A stretch of 64,000 nt of DNA from Streptococcus sp. oral taxon 431 (GCF_023115445.1 NZ_JALDUI010000012.1:1-64000), one strand, 5' to 3'. Positions 8,797 through 18,405 are shown, counted from the first letter of the stretch. The notes: generated from the sequence alone by a model not told the origin. Numbers and translations: made by a program.

Positions 8797-9556
8797 ATCC
8801 TACCACTGTTATTGCTTCTTCTACTTTATCTTTTTTCTCCTTCTTACTCGAGCCAGTCAATCGTCGCTTGCTATCTCGGATTGTATTCAAGTCTTTGAGG
8901 AGTTTACTCAGATGTTCTTTTTCAGGGAAAGCTTCTGCACTTGCTGCGGTATAGCGCATAAAAAGGTCATAGATAGTTGAAAGTTCGGTACGGAGTTGTC
9001 TGGTCTTGCCAACTTCCTTGGCAGACTTAGAAGCACGCGCCTTACTTTCCACTTGATCATACTCCTCTTGCGCACTAGTAACTGCCAATAGCATTGGATT
9101 CAGTCCTAGACTGGTTACTGCTCCATAATAGGGTTCTTCACTCAGTGTTTTGAGAAGACTCTTGACTTCTGCTGTTTCAACATCGTTACTGTGCTTGGTG
9201 ATATCCTTGTACTTAGTAAAGACTGGCTTGAGTGTCTCATAGGCTTCCTTAAGACTACTTTCCTTGATTTTAGCAAATCCTCTATGAAGGGTAAAGAGAC
9301 CTACTAGAGCACTATCTCTTTCCTTATCCACTATGGTCAGACTGGTAGTCTCTTTTTTCTCCACACTAGCAAGTTGAGCTTGATAATCTGATAGCTTACT
9401 TTGGAAGGGATCAAGATGCTTGCCGTACATAGTCTCATCCTTGTGAGACTTCGTGAAATCTTCTAAAACTTGACTTGTATCAATCATGAGACTTTCAAAT
9501 TCTCGATTAGTAAAGTTAGTATAGCTTAGCGGACGGATGTTATAAGTTTTTGTCAT
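8795..9556 (-). CDS. DUF6261 family protein
   Basis: A 253-residue, Lys/Glu-rich, helical protein starting MTKTYNIRPLSYTNFTNREF. That opening and the helical body match DUF6261, a family of unknown function that I recall from Bacteroidetes and streptococci. It has no membrane segment, signal peptide or catalytic motif that I can see. The basic stretch GSSKKEKKDK is near the C-terminus. It lies between hsdR and the YobI-like gene in the same direction, 22 bp after a small membrane-protein gene, so it belongs to the island even though no restriction role is known. Confidence 0.6.
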   Translation of the reverse strand: MTKTYNIRPLSYTNFTNREFESLMIDTSQVLEDFTKSHKDETMYGKHLDPFQSKLSDYQAQLASVEKKETTSLTIVDKERDSALVGLFTLHRGFAKIKESSLKEAYETLKPVFTKYKDITKHSNDVETAEVKSLLKTLSEEPYYGAVTSLGLNPMLLAVTSAQEEYDQVESKARASKSAKEVGKTRQLRTELSTIYDLFMRYTAASAEAFPEKEHLSKLLKDLNTIRDSKRRLTGSSKKEKKDKVEEAITVVG

Positions 9557-9578
9557 GTTGTGACCTTTCTATTTTAAA

Positions 9579-9794
9579 TTATTTAGCTTCTATTTGTTCA
9601 AACAAATCGTGGATTAACTCTGACAGATAAAAATGTTTTTGATTTGTCTTTACGATACTTCTTTGTCTTTCCTTTGGAACCAAAGAACTTCCCTCTGTTT
9701 TATAGGCCTGTATTAAAATAGCTATTAGTCCGATTAGACATAGCATCATAAAACTAGAGTACCAATCATCATCAACTGTTTTGTTTTTCTTCAT
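9579..9794 (-). CDS. Small single-pass membrane protein
   Basis: A 71-residue protein with one hydrophobic segment at about residues 15-30 (MMLCLIGLIAILIQAY), flanked by a charged N-terminus and a basic C-terminal region. The ATG at 9794 is preceded by AAAGGGGAAA at good spacing, so it is probably translated. It sits 22 bp upstream of the DUF6261 gene and may be co-transcribed with it. No family recognised. Confidence 0.5.
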   Translation of the reverse strand: MKKNKTVDDDWYSSFMMLCLIGLIAILIQAYKTEGSSLVPKERQRSIVKTNQKHFYLSELIHDLFEQIEAK

Positions 9795-9952
9795 CAGAAT
9801 TTCCCCTTTAAGTTTATAAATAAATAGTAACAGATAAAAATGAAATTTTAAGCACCGTTAGCTCAACTGACTCTTTTTTCAGCTCAACAGCACACTTTTA
9901 GATTTTTTGTAATGTTCACAGGACAAATCTGACATTTCAAAAAGAAAAATCC

Positions 9953-9996
9953 CTATCTGGCTAAACAAATACCTTGTCTGTCAGATAGAGACTTTT
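9953..9996. terminator. Possible terminator downstream of hsdR
   Basis: The inverted repeat CTATCTG (9953-9959) / CAGATAG (9982-9988) is preceded by A-rich sequence, which gives a T-rich tract on the minus strand. It could end the hsdR message in the 400-bp gap before the small membrane-protein gene. Confidence 0.45.
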
Positions 9997-10025
9997 ACTA
10001 TTTTTAGATTTTAACCTTTCTAGCC

Positions 10026-10165
10026 TTATAATACATCTAAACTTTAGGAAAGACGACTATTCGAAAGTTCGAAGACCTCAAAACTTTTTCAGCTTGAGCA
10101 TTCGAAACTTAGAACACTAATAAATTTATGTATTTCTTGTCTTTCTAAGTTTAGAATACATATAA
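10026..10165. repeat. Imperfect inverted repeat (about 26 bp arms) in the hsdR downstream gap
   Basis: The arm at 10026-10052 (TTATAATACATCTAAACTTT...) is matched in reverse complement by 10141-10165 (CTTTCTAAGTTTAGAATACA...), with a few mismatches and about 88 bp between. Several TTCGAA-type palindromes lie inside. It could be a small non-autonomous element or a long RNA hairpin at the 3' end of hsdR mRNA. The rest of the 9795-10201 gap is AT-rich without convincing coding potential. Confidence 0.5.
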
Positions 10166-10201
10166 ATTTTGGACGATTTATATTTACGAGACTTCGAAGA
10201 A

Positions 10202-13192
10202 CTACCTCCCAACTCTCAACGGTTCAATCACCTCTTCTATCAGTTGGGTATAGGCTTCTTTGATTTGTTTTTTATAGAGGAGTGGGTTGAGGGCATCTGC
10301 CACGTCAACTTTATAGTCCTTGTAGCGCTGACTCTTGGTCAGTTGGCTTTCTCCTAGTTGCTTTTTAGCGCCCTTGCGGTAGTGATTGACATAGTAGCGG
10401 AGTTCATCTTCACCCACATACCAGGTCTTACTAAATTCTTGGATATGCTGCTGGATGACTGCTTCAATCATCTGGTCAAGGATATTGGCGATGGATTGAC
10501 CTCTGTAGCAGTCAGGATTTGCCTGTACTTCTTGCCAAAGTTCTGAGATGATCTGGGCAAGGTTTGGATTGGTCTTCTCTAGACTTTGGATATAGGTATC
10601 CACTGCTTCTCTGTCCTGTGCACTGAGACTCTTTTCCTGACTTTGCTCTTGCTCGATCAGGCTTTGGATCAGGGTCAGTATATAGGCATAGTTAATCTCA
10701 TCGACTTGAATAGACTCCAGTTCGTAGTGGATATCCAGTGGCTCCCCATCTTCATCACCATCTTCTGAACGACTTTTAAGTTCGGCAAGGATATTTTGAT
10801 AGAAGCCTAGATAGTTTTCCAATTCTTCTGCGGTTAGTCCAGTCTCTGCATAGATTTCTTCCTCGTCATACTCTTTATAAACTCGGATAGAAGCCAAGTA
10901 TTTATCAAAGGATTGATAAGCCTTGGCTAGTTTTCTCAATTCAGGCGTAGAGATTTGTTCGATTTGGAGTCCTTCTTCGGGGTCATCGGTGATTAGATTT
11001 CGAAAGTCGCTACAACTTCTCAAAAAGTTTCTCTTTTCCTCTTCCCAGCTAGGGGCTAGGACATCATTTTCACCACCATTTGAGTAGAGCTTGAGGGCAT
11101 TATCGACTGCTTCCTTAAAGGCTAGTGGCTTTTGGAAGGTGATGATATGACCATAGGTCTTACTAGAATCAAAGATCCGGTTGGTTCGACTAAAAGCCTG
11201 AATCAAGTCCTGCGGTTGCATTGGTTTACGATCGATAAAGAGGGTCGATAGACAAGGTGCATCAAATCCTGTTAAGAGACGATTGACCACGATAACCAAG
11301 TCCAACTGCTCATTGCGATAGAGATACTTGTCTTGCTTACGGGCAAGGCGGTTATTGACATCGGTATTAAAGCCACGGAGATCTGCCATGGTAAAGTGAG
11401 TATCAAACTCTCGGTTATAGTCTTCTAAGACCTGTTTCATATGGTCTTGGTTGGCTCTTGAGTCCTCTTCATTTTCTGTGACAGAGTAGGTAATGGTAAA
11501 TTTCGGAAAGTCTGGAAGGAACATCTTGACTCTCTCTGATACCTTGACCCGTGTTTGACCAGCCTTGACTCTTTTGAGAAGGTCATAGTAGGCTTGAGCT
11601 TGAGGGATAGACTTGACCGTCAGAATGGCATTGTAGGTATTGCCCACACCTTTTTGGATGCCTAGTTGTTGGCGGGATTTATTGATAATGGCATCCAAGA
11701 CTTCCAGCATATGCTCCTCATTCTCGTAGACGGTATCTGGTATTTCATTTTCAGACTGGTCTGTGATGAGGGTATTGCGATAATCTACCTTAAAGCCTAA
11801 GACAGCTCCGTCATGGATGGCTTCCTTGACCGTATACTCATGGAGACGGTCTCCATACTGTTGCTGGGTGGTTTGGGCTAGGTCTCCGACCTGCTGGCGT
11901 TTATTTTCCTTAAAGATGGGGGTGCCTGTAAAACCATACCAGAGGGACTGAGGGAAAAAGGCTTTAATGTCTTTTTGTGTTTGTGGAGTAACGGCACGGT
12001 GGCATTCATCCACGACAAAGGCCACTCGGAGTCCCTTGATTTTGTCCGCATCTCGTTGGTAAAGACCTTGGTCAAACTTGCGCATCATGGTCGTGATTTT
12101 CTGGATGGTTGTCACCACGACACGTTTATCATTACTTCCTAAGCGCTTGACCAAATCATGTGTATTGTCCGTCTCGTCGATATCGATGACGTCATTGGTC
12201 GCATATGAGAGGAAGGAAGATGTGGTTTGTTGGTCCAAGTCCCTACGGTCAACGACAAAAATCGTCTTTTGGATAGATGGAATTTGAAGGAGATTGCGAG
12301 CTACCTTATAAGAGGTCAAGGTCTTCCCTGAACCTGTTGTATGCCAAACATAGCCTGATGCTTGCTGGCGAGAGGCTTCCTGCACCGCTTCGATGGCATG
12401 GATCTGATAGGGGCGCAAAAGGATGAGAGATTTCTTGCTATCGTCAATGACAGAATACTGCATGACCATCTGATGAGCACGAGGGATCGAAAGAACTTCA
12501 TGGGCAAAGCTAGTCAAGTTTGTCACAGGATGATTGTCCTTATCCACCCATTTGGTTAGAAATTGTTTGTTAAGTTTATTTTCACGAGCTGCAGCAATAT
12601 AGCGAGTATCTACTTTGTTGGTCACAACAAACATCTGCAAGCTAGAGTAGATACCACGGAATTTTCCTTCACGGTCATATTTTTTTATCTGATGAAAGGC
12701 ATCGATAAAGGCTGCTTGGGAACTCTTGAGCTCGATTTGAATCATGGGTAAGCCGTTGATGAGAAGAGTAACATCCAGTCTACGGTCTTGATCCATAGGA
12801 TTTACTTTTTCTCGTTGGACTTGATTGACAACTTCGTAGCTAGACTTTCCTGCTGCGATATTGTCACGCCAAATGACTGACAAACGGATGGTACCTAAGC
12901 TAGCATCTTCTCTTTGAACTTCGACTTTGGCAATGCCGTTTTCTCCGACCAACCACTTGGCAGCATCATAGTAGCTGACAAAGTTGAGTTGGTTCTGAAT
13001 CTGGCGTTTTTCCTGCTCAGTCAAGGGATGGTCTGCTAGCAGAGCAACGTTGTTTTGGGCTATTTTCTCAAAGAAATTGTCCCATAGTTGTTCTTCTGTT
13101 TTTAAGTCTTCTCTATAAGTCCATTGGCTTTCACCAGTTACCAGCTGGTTAATCAGTTGTTTTTCTATTTCCAGTTCTGGTTTTACCTGCAT
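10202..13192 (-). CDS. hsdR: Type I restriction enzyme, ATP-dependent motor/nuclease subunit HsdR
   Basis: A 996-residue HsdR, which translocates DNA and cleaves it when the HsdS site is unmethylated. The N-terminal nuclease domain shows a PD-(D/E)XK pattern: [10 protein letters not shown] near residue 141, then IELK near 152. The helicase domain has Walker A TTGSGKT near residue 284, the DECH box near 392, and the RTNRIF motif VI further on. The C-terminal helical domain is present, so the protein looks complete. It is about 1.5 kb upstream of the YobI gene and has its own promoter (TGATATAAT at about 13228-13236) and an AGGAGG Shine-Dalgarno. Confidence 0.95.
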   Translation of the reverse strand: MQVKPELEIEKQLINQLVTGESQWTYREDLKTEEQLWDNFFEKIAQNNVALLADHPLTEQEKRQIQNQLNFVSYYDAAKWLVGENGIAKVEVQREDASLGTIRLSVIWRDNIAAGKSSYEVVNQVQREKVNPMDQDRRLDVTLLINGLPMIQIELKSSQAAFIDAFHQIKKYDREGKFRGIYSSLQMFVVTNKVDTRYIAAARENKLNKQFLTKWVDKDNHPVTNLTSFAHEVLSIPRAHQMVMQYSVIDDSKKSLILLRPYQIHAIEAVQEASRQQASGYVWHTTGSGKTLTSYKVARNLLQIPSIQKTIFVVDRRDLDQQTTSSFLSYATNDVIDIDETDNTHDLVKRLGSNDKRVVVTTIQKITTMMRKFDQGLYQRDADKIKGLRVAFVVDECHRAVTPQTQKDIKAFFPQSLWYGFTGTPIFKENKRQQVGDLAQTTQQQYGDRLHEYTVKEAIHDGAVLGFKVDYRNTLITDQSENEIPDTVYENEEHMLEVLDAIINKSRQQLGIQKGVGNTYNAILTVKSIPQAQAYYDLLKRVKAGQTRVKVSERVKMFLPDFPKFTITYSVTENEEDSRANQDHMKQVLEDYNREFDTHFTMADLRGFNTDVNNRLARKQDKYLYRNEQLDLVIVVNRLLTGFDAPCLSTLFIDRKPMQPQDLIQAFSRTNRIFDSSKTYGHIITFQKPLAFKEAVDNALKLYSNGGENDVLAPSWEEEKRNFLRSCSDFRNLITDDPEEGLQIEQISTPELRKLAKAYQSFDKYLASIRVYKEYDEEEIYAETGLTAEELENYLGFYQNILAELKSRSEDGDEDGEPLDIHYELESIQVDEINYAYILTLIQSLIEQEQSQEKSLSAQDREAVDTYIQSLEKTNPNLAQIISELWQEVQANPDCYRGQSIANILDQMIEAVIQQHIQEFSKTWYVGEDELRYYVNHYRKGAKKQLGESQLTKSQRYKDYKVDVADALNPLLYKKQIKEAYTQLIEEVIEPLRVGR

Positions 13193-13347
13193 CTATATTC
13201 CTCCTTCAGGGACAATATTCTTGCTATTATTATATCATAGTCCTATCAGAAAAACTTCTGATTTCACTAACTTCACTTTCGTAATACAAATAGTCTTTCT
13301 CCTTAAAATATGGTATAGTAGAATCATACTACTCAAGAGGAGTTTAC
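13193..13347. promoter_or_regulatory. Divergent promoter region for hsdR and the VTT protein gene
   Basis: On the minus strand an extended -10, TGATATAAT, precedes an AGGAGG site and the hsdR ATG. On the + strand an ATGGTATAGT extended -10 precedes AAGAGGAG and the ATG at 13348. Both spacings are ordinary. Confidence 0.55.
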
Positions 13348-13968
13348 ATGTCACACGATAAACAAATGAAAGCTGTTTCTCCCCTTCTACAGCAAGCAAT
13401 CAATATTTCTTCCATCATCGGTGGAGTTGGTACTTTGATTTTCTGTATCTGGGCCTATCAGGCTGGTGTTCTGCATTCTAAGGAAACCCTATCTGCCTTT
13501 ATCCAACAGGCCGGTATCTGGGGACCACCACTTTTTATCTTTTTACAGATATTGCAGACGGTCGTTCCCATCATTCCTGGTGCTCTAACCTCTGTGGCAG
13601 GTGTCTTTATCTACGGTCATATCGTGGGGACGATCTACAACTATTTCGGTATTGTTATTGGTTGCGCCATTATCTTTTACCTGGTGCGTCTCTACGGAGC
13701 CCCCTTTGTTCAGTCTGTCGTCAGCAAGCGCACCTATGACAAGTACATTGGCTGGTTGGATAAGGGCAATCGTTTTGACCGTTTCTTTATTTTTATGATG
13801 ATTTGGCCAGTTAGCCCAGCGGACTTTCTCTGTATGCTGGCTGCTCTGACCAAGATGAGCTTCAAGCGCTACATGACCATCATCATCTTGACCAAGCCCT
13901 TTACCCTGGTTGTTTACACTTATGGATTGACCTACATCATTGATTACTTTTGGCAAATGTTCGCCTGA
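13348..13968 (+). CDS. TVP38/TMEM64 (VTT domain) family membrane protein
   Basis: A 206-residue protein with about five membrane segments and the VTT-domain features: the QTVVPIIPGALTSVAGVFIYG re-entrant-like stretch (shortened here, near residues 68-88), G-rich helix around 95-110, and MIWPVSPADFLCMLAALTKM near 152. Relatives in the DedA/VTT superfamily include proteins implicated in lipid flipping. A substrate cannot be inferred for this one. It is monocistronic: the start has a good RBS (AGAGGAG) and the gene is followed by a BOX element and a strong hairpin. Confidence 0.85.
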   Translation: MSHDKQMKAVSPLLQQAINISSIIGGVGTLIFCIWAYQAGVLHSKETLSAFIQQAGIWGPPLFIFLQILQTVVPIIPGALTSVAGVFIYGHIVGTIYNYFGIVIGCAIIFYLVRLYGAPFVQSVVSKRTYDKYIGWLDKGNRFDRFFIFMMIWPVSPADFLCMLAALTKMSFKRYMTIIILTKPFTLVVYTYGLTYIIDYFWQMFA

Positions 13969-14000
13969 TCACTAAAAAAAGTTGATCAAAAACTCAATTT

Positions 14001-14153
14001 TATACTCAATGAAAATCAAAGAGCAAACTAGGGAACTAGCCGCAGGTTGCTCAAAGCACTGCTTTGAGGTTGTGGATAGAACTGACGAAGTCAGTAACAT
14101 ATATACGGCAAGGCGACGTTGACGCAGTTTGAATTTGATTTTCGAAGAGTATT
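14001..14153 (-). repeat. BOX-type repeat element
   Basis: About 150 bp running from TATACTCAATGAAAATCAAA to CGAAGAGTATTA, containing the internal AACTGACGAAGTCAGTAACA hairpin and the GCCGCAGGTTGCTCAAAGCA segment. I recognise these as boxC- and boxA-type modules of the BOX repeats of S. pneumoniae and relatives. Its orientation is opposite to the second copy at 42270-42422. BOX elements are non-autonomous and transcribed into structured RNA. This one lies in the 3' region of the VTT gene. Confidence 0.85.
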
Positions 14154-14172
14154 ATCAGAAAATAAAAAAAAT

Positions 14173-14224
14173 AAAACGCATAGGATCAAGGTTTTTCAAC
14201 ACCTGATATTATGCGTTTTTCTGA
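14173..14224. terminator. Strong bidirectional terminator with an AAAACGCATA stem
   Basis: The stem AAAACGCATA (14173-14182) / TATGCGTTTT (14210-14219) also pairs inside (ATCAAGGT with ACCTGAT), and is followed by T residues. It separates the converging VTT and MFS genes. A closely related hairpin is at 55013-55062. Confidence 0.8.
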
Positions 14225-14254
14225 TTGTAAAGATTTTTTCTCAACCTCTTTTTG

Positions 14255-15409
14255 TTAAGCTTCTTTTTTCAATAAGAGAGAAACAAGGACTGATGTCGCA
14301 ATCATCCATGCTCCTAGAATAATAAATGTCATTCGACCATTCGTTGTTACTAAGCCAATTCCTGAAAGAACAAAAGGTGTTAAGGAGGCACCAAAACTAC
14401 ATCCCAAAACCGCATAGGAAGTCGCTTTGTTGAGGAGCTTTGCAGGGATTCTCTCAGAAATTAACTGAAAGACTGTCGTCAGAGCAATGCTATAGGCAAA
14501 TCCTCCTAAGACAGAACCTGCAACGACAACCCAAAGAGAAGGTGAAAGAGCGATGATGATTTGCCCAATACCAAAGGTTACACCCGCAACCAATAACAAT
14601 TTTTCCTTAAAGGCGGAGATGAGGAAAGAAAAGCTAATTCCCGCCAGAATCCCAATCAACTGCATGGCACTGAGTACCAGACTAGACAACTGAGCATCTC
14701 CAAAGCCTGCCTCAATCATGAGACTAGGAATACGGAAGGTAATAGCTGTATTGGTACATACAATGACTGCAGCTCCGACAGCTAGGAAGAAAATCAGCTG
14801 TAGCATGGAGCGAGTTAGTTTCGCTGCTTCTTCTGTCTTTTGCTTGGACTCATGAACTTCTTCTTTGTTATAAGGGACAAAGAGAAGGAAGAGTACAAGA
14901 ACCACTAGACCTGCAGCGTAGGCTAGGAAGGTTGCAGTCCAGCCAAAGGCCAAAAGCTGACCGACTGTCAAGGTCAAGATAGAGGCTCCCACTACCTCAG
15001 CTGAACCACGAAAACCAAGCATCTGGATACGAGTCTTGCCATGGTACCGTTCACTGATGATAGAGATAGCCTTGGCGTTTAGCATCCCCACACCAATCCC
15101 AAAAAGAAGACGAGTAGCAAAGACAAAGTAGTAATCCTGATACCAGAAGGGAGCTGTTCCACTGATTGACAAGATCAAGAGTCCCAAGGTCAACTGAAGT
15201 CGTTCAGGAAAAATCCGTTCTAAAACTCCATTTAAAAGGAGCATAGCCATAATCCCAAAGGATGGGAGACTGACTAGAAGTTCAACCTGACCAGTCGAAT
15301 AGCCCTGATAATAGTCAAACATGGATGGTAGGGCACTTGATATTGAAAATGATGTGATCAATACTAACGATAGAGAAAGTATACTCACTTTTTCCAAAAA
15401 TTGTTTCAT
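14255..15409 (-). CDS. Major facilitator superfamily transporter
   Basis: A 384-residue protein with about 12 membrane segments in two halves and a charged central loop (KEEVHESKQKTEEAAKLTR, near residue 190). RLLFGIGVGMLNAKAISII around residues 100-118 resembles MFS motifs of drug/metabolite exporters. The substrate is unknown. The start at 15409 is preferred because GAGGA lies 5-9 bases before it; an ATG five codons earlier at 15424 has no such site. It is separated from ftsX by a terminator and converges on the VTT gene. Confidence 0.85.
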   Translation of the reverse strand: MKQFLEKVSILSLSLVLITSFSISSALPSMFDYYQGYSTGQVELLVSLPSFGIMAMLLLNGVLERIFPERLQLTLGLLILSISGTAPFWYQDYYFVFATRLLFGIGVGMLNAKAISIISERYHGKTRIQMLGFRGSAEVVGASILTLTVGQLLAFGWTATFLAYAAGLVVLVLFLLFVPYNKEEVHESKQKTEEAAKLTRSMLQLIFFLAVGAAVIVCTNTAITFRIPSLMIEAGFGDAQLSSLVLSAMQLIGILAGISFSFLISAFKEKLLLVAGVTFGIGQIIIALSPSLWVVVAGSVLGGFAYSIALTTVFQLISERIPAKLLNKATSYAVLGCSFGASLTPFVLSGIGLVTTNGRMTFIILGAWMIATSVLVSLLLKKEA

Positions 15410-15575
15410 TTTATCCTCATTCATTATTTATGTTAAGTCAAAAGAGCTAGATATTACTGTAGAGATCAAAGATTTCTTTCATCTAGTCCCTATCACTCTT
15501 TTAGCAAAAAGGTCCTTTCCTATCATACACTGTTTCCCAAAAATTGGCAAGCAACTGCTTTATAAGTTCAACATA

Positions 15576-15630
15576 AAAAGTAGGACCATCTGACTCGGCG
15601 AAGCCTTGATGGTATCCTACTTTTATAGAT
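15576..15630. terminator. Terminator of the prfB-ftsE-ftsX operon
   Basis: A long hairpin pairs AAAAGTAGGA (15576-15585) with TCCTACTTTT (15615-15624), with an inner CCATC / GATGG pairing. On the minus strand the stem ends in a T-run just after the ftsX stop codon at 15649. Confidence 0.8.
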
Positions 15631-15648
15631 TTTAGTAAACTATCTTAC

Positions 15649-16575
15649 TTAGATTTTCAAGAATCGACGCATTGAGATTCCTGAACCAAGTGAACCGATA
15701 CAGATTCCGATGAGGAACAAAAGACCGATCATCAATGGAATAAAGGTATCTGGGGTAATCAAGGATAGGTTTTGTCCAACCAAGGATGGGTTGACAGATT
15801 GGAATACTCGGTTATAGATAAAGTAAACCAGAACTGATGGAAGAGCTGCTCCCAACAAACCAATAAAGGCACCTTCTAGCAAGAATGGGCCACGGATGTA
15901 GCTGTTTTTAGCACCAACCAAACGCATGATTTGGATTTCACGACTACGTGAAATGATAGTAATACGAATGGTATTTGAGATCAAGAAGACCGCGATGAAA
16001 ATCAAGAGTCCTGCAATGAACAATCCCCAAACACGGATGAAGGAAGCCAACTTGAAGAGGCGTTCCGTATTGGCACCACCGTCTTGAACCTCAGAAACTC
16101 CTTCGATTTTCTTAGCTTCTTCAGCGACTGGTTTCACATCACTTGGTGAATTGGTATCTACAATGTAGGCATCATGAAGAGGATTGGCATCTCCTTCAAA
16201 AACCTTCCACTCGTCACCCATGGTTTCAGTCAGCTTTTGGTACTGCTCTTCTTTACTTGAGAAGGTTACACTTTTAACAGCTGGCATAGCCTTGAGGGCA
16301 TCATAAACCTTGTGGTAATCATTGTTTGTAACTGTTTGACCCTCTTTGACAATGGTTTCACTATTGTCTTCAACGTCTTTACGGACATAAACCATGACGC
16401 GGACGTTGTTTTCGATATCCGTTGCCAATTTTGCAGTATTAAAGATAACTGAGGCAAAAATAGCAACCAAGGTCAAAGTAATCATTACTGAACTGACAGC
16501 AGCAATGGTCATCCACCCATTACGCTTTAAACTCTTTAAAGCTTCGAATAGGTGGCGGAAAAATCTACTAATCAT
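15649..16575 (-). CDS. ftsX: Cell division protein FtsX
   Basis: A 308-residue membrane protein. It has an N-terminal cytoplasmic tail, a first membrane segment near residues 22-45, an extracellular domain of about 130 residues, and three further membrane segments in the C-terminal half (AGLLIFIAVFLISNTIRITI and following). With FtsE it forms the complex that in streptococci activates the peptidoglycan hydrolase PcsB at the septum. The MISRFFRHLFEALKSLKRNG start at 16575 is chosen because it matches the normal FtsX N-terminus. It overlaps the ftsE stop by 8 bp, which indicates translational coupling. Confidence 0.96.
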   Translation of the reverse strand: MISRFFRHLFEALKSLKRNGWMTIAAVSSVMITLTLVAIFASVIFNTAKLATDIENNVRVMVYVRKDVEDNSETIVKEGQTVTNNDYHKVYDALKAMPAVKSVTFSSKEEQYQKLTETMGDEWKVFEGDANPLHDAYIVDTNSPSDVKPVAEEAKKIEGVSEVQDGGANTERLFKLASFIRVWGLFIAGLLIFIAVFLISNTIRITIISRSREIQIMRLVGAKNSYIRGPFLLEGAFIGLLGAALPSVLVYFIYNRVFQSVNPSLVGQNLSLITPDTFIPLMIGLLFLIGICIGSLGSGISMRRFLKI

Positions 16576-17260
16576 CGTATCCGTACTCTCCTTTCGCTTC
16601 GTCACGAACCACGCGACCATTCTCGATGGCAATGACACGGTGGCGCAAGGTATTTACGATTTGGCTGTTGTGGGTGGCCATCAAAACAGTCGTACCTTGG
16701 AGATTGATGCGCTCCAAGAGGTTCATGATTTCCCATGAGTTATCTGGATCCAAGTTACCTGTCGGTTCGTCGGCAATCAATACCTTAGGATTGTTTACGA
16801 TAGCACGAGCAATGGCGATACGTTGCTGCTCACCACCTGACAATTCATTAGGGAATGAACGAACCTTATGCTTCAAGCCGACAAGATCCAAAACTTCCAT
16901 AACACGTTTTTTGATATTGCGACGGCTTTCACCGACAACCTCCATTGCATAAGCGATGTTCTCATAAACGGTTTTCTTTGGCAATAGTTTGTAATCCTGA
17001 AAGACAACTCCAACACTTCGACGAAGAAGCGGAATATCTTTCTTTTTAATCTTAACAAGATTAAAACCTGCAACCTGCAAACTTCCTTTTTCAACTTTAA
17101 CTTCACGGTACAAGGCACGGATAAAAGTTGACTTACCTGCACCCGAAGGACCTACGATATAGGCAAATTCTCCTGGTTCAATTTTCACAGAGACGCCACG
17201 TAGGGCTGTTGTCCCGTTGTCATACTTTTTGACAACATCTCTCATTTCAATGATCGACAT
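16568..17260 (-). CDS. ftsE: Cell division ATP-binding protein FtsE
   Basis: A 230-residue ABC ATPase with Walker A GPSGAGKST at residues 37-45, signature LSGGEQQR near 139, and Walker B VLIADEPTGN near 160 followed by the H-loop (MATHN). It powers conformational change in FtsX. It lies 15 bp after prfB and overlaps ftsX, so prfB, ftsE and ftsX are one operon. No oddities. Confidence 0.97.
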   Translation of the reverse strand: MSIIEMRDVVKKYDNGTTALRGVSVKIEPGEFAYIVGPSGAGKSTFIRALYREVKVEKGSLQVAGFNLVKIKKKDIPLLRRSVGVVFQDYKLLPKKTVYENIAYAMEVVGESRRNIKKRVMEVLDLVGLKHKVRSFPNELSGGEQQRIAIARAIVNNPKVLIADEPTGNLDPDNSWEIMNLLERINLQGTTVLMATHNSQIVNTLRHRVIAIENGRVVRDEAKGEYGYDD

Positions 17261-17275
17261 GTGACTTCCTTTCTT

Positions 17276-18371
17276 TTAACTAATACGCCATTTTAGATAA
17301 GCATCGATGAAACCATCTAAGTCCCCATCCATGACCTTATCTACCTGCGCAACTTCAAAACTGGTACGGTGGTCTTTCACCATGGTATAAGGGGTGAATA
17401 CATAGGAGCGAATCTGGCTTCCCCATGTGATTTCTTTCTTGTCCCCCTTAAGGGCATCTACCTCAGCAGCTTTCTTTTCCTGCTCCATCTGATAGAGTTT
17501 TGCCTGGAGCATCTTCATCGCACGGTCACGGTTTCCGTACTGAGTACGGTCAACGGTTGATGCAACGACAATCCCTGTCGGAATGTGGGTCAAACGGACA
17601 CCTGTTGAAACCTTGTTGACGTTCTGTCCACCTGCTCCACCTGAGCGGAAAGTATCCATCTTGATATCATCTTCTCGAATATCAACTTCAATAGTATCAT
17701 CCAACTCTGGCATAACTTCTACAGAAGTAAACGAGGTGTGACGACGCTTAGCTGAGTCAAATGGCGAGATACGTACCAGACGGTGAACTCCCATCTCTGA
17801 CTTGAGAAGTCCATAAGCATTTGGCCCTTCAAAAGACAAGGTCACTGACTTAATACCTGCTTCATCACCAGCTTGATAATCCAAGACTTCAACCTTGAAA
17901 CCTTTGGCATTACCATAACGAGTATACATACGAAGAAGCATATCGCCCCAGTCTTGGGCTTCTGTTCCACCAGAACCTGGGTGAATCTCTAAAATAGCAT
18001 TATTATGATCATAAGGCTCTGACAAGAGCAGAGTCATCTCGTAGCTAGTCATCATCTGATCTAGCTCAGCTAACTTCTCCACCAACTCATCCTTAACAGA
18101 CTCATCCTCTGCTAAAAAGTCTAGTAAGATTTCAGCTTCATCCTGCAACTCCTCCATCTTGTGGAAAGTATTGTAGGTATTTTTTAGTTCATTTAATTCT
18201 TGCGACGTTTTTTGGGCTGCAATATTATCGTTCCAAAAATCAGGTTCTGTCATTTTGTTTTCCAAAATGGCAATTTCTTCTTCTAACCCTTCGAGGTCAA
18301 AGAGACCCCCTAAAAGAAGCTAATTTTTCACGATTGGCGTCAATTTTTTGACGAATTTCTGAAATGTCCAT
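17276..18371 (-). CDS. prfB: Peptide chain release factor 2, with programmed +1 frameshift
   Basis: Release factor 2 terminates translation at UGA and UAA. The gene is in two frames. The first 24 codons ([20 protein letters not shown]...) run from the ATG at 18371 to an in-frame TGA at 18297-18299, and the rest continues in the +1 frame to 17276, giving 364 residues in all, normal for RF2. Visible motifs are SPF (stop-codon recognition, about residue 200) and GGQ (peptidyl-tRNA hydrolysis, about 245). The start follows AAGGAG. Calling the gene only from the long frame would lose its first 35 residues. Confidence 0.97.
18297..18311 (-). promoter_or_regulatory. prfB autoregulatory +1 frameshift site
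   Basis: On the minus strand AGG GGG TCT CTT TGA C reproduces the classic RF2 slippery site: an internal Shine-Dalgarno-like AGGGGG, CTT as slip codon, and a UGA followed by C. When RF2 is scarce the ribosome pauses at UGA and slips +1, restoring synthesis. Confidence 0.95.
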
Positions 18372-18396
18372 ATATACTCCTTTTTTGTATCGTTTT

Positions 18397-18405
18397 ATTA
18401 TACCA
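18397..18405 (-). promoter_or_regulatory. prfB operon promoter (extended -10)
   Basis: The minus strand reads TATGGTATAAT, an extended -10 element (TGGTATAAT), about 26 bases before the prfB ATG. An AAGGAG ribosome site lies between. Transcription of prfB-ftsE-ftsX probably begins here. Confidence 0.65.

Noticed and set aside
13585..13956. A long minus-strand frame opposite the VTT gene
   Set aside because: Mirror of a well-supported coding frame; composition and lack of start signals indicate a shadow.
14001..14153. BOX element considered as a CRISPR fragment or riboswitch
   Set aside because: There is no regular repeat-spacer pattern, and the modules match BOX elements; the second copy is at an unrelated 3' end.
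14119..14322. A + strand frame through the BOX element and terminator
   Set aside because: It is made of repeat and hairpin sequence and then runs antisense into the MFS gene.
15321..15593. A + strand frame of 90 codons antisense to the MFS gene start
   Set aside because: Half of it is antisense to the MFS gene, it has no ribosome site, and it ends inside the ftsX terminator region.
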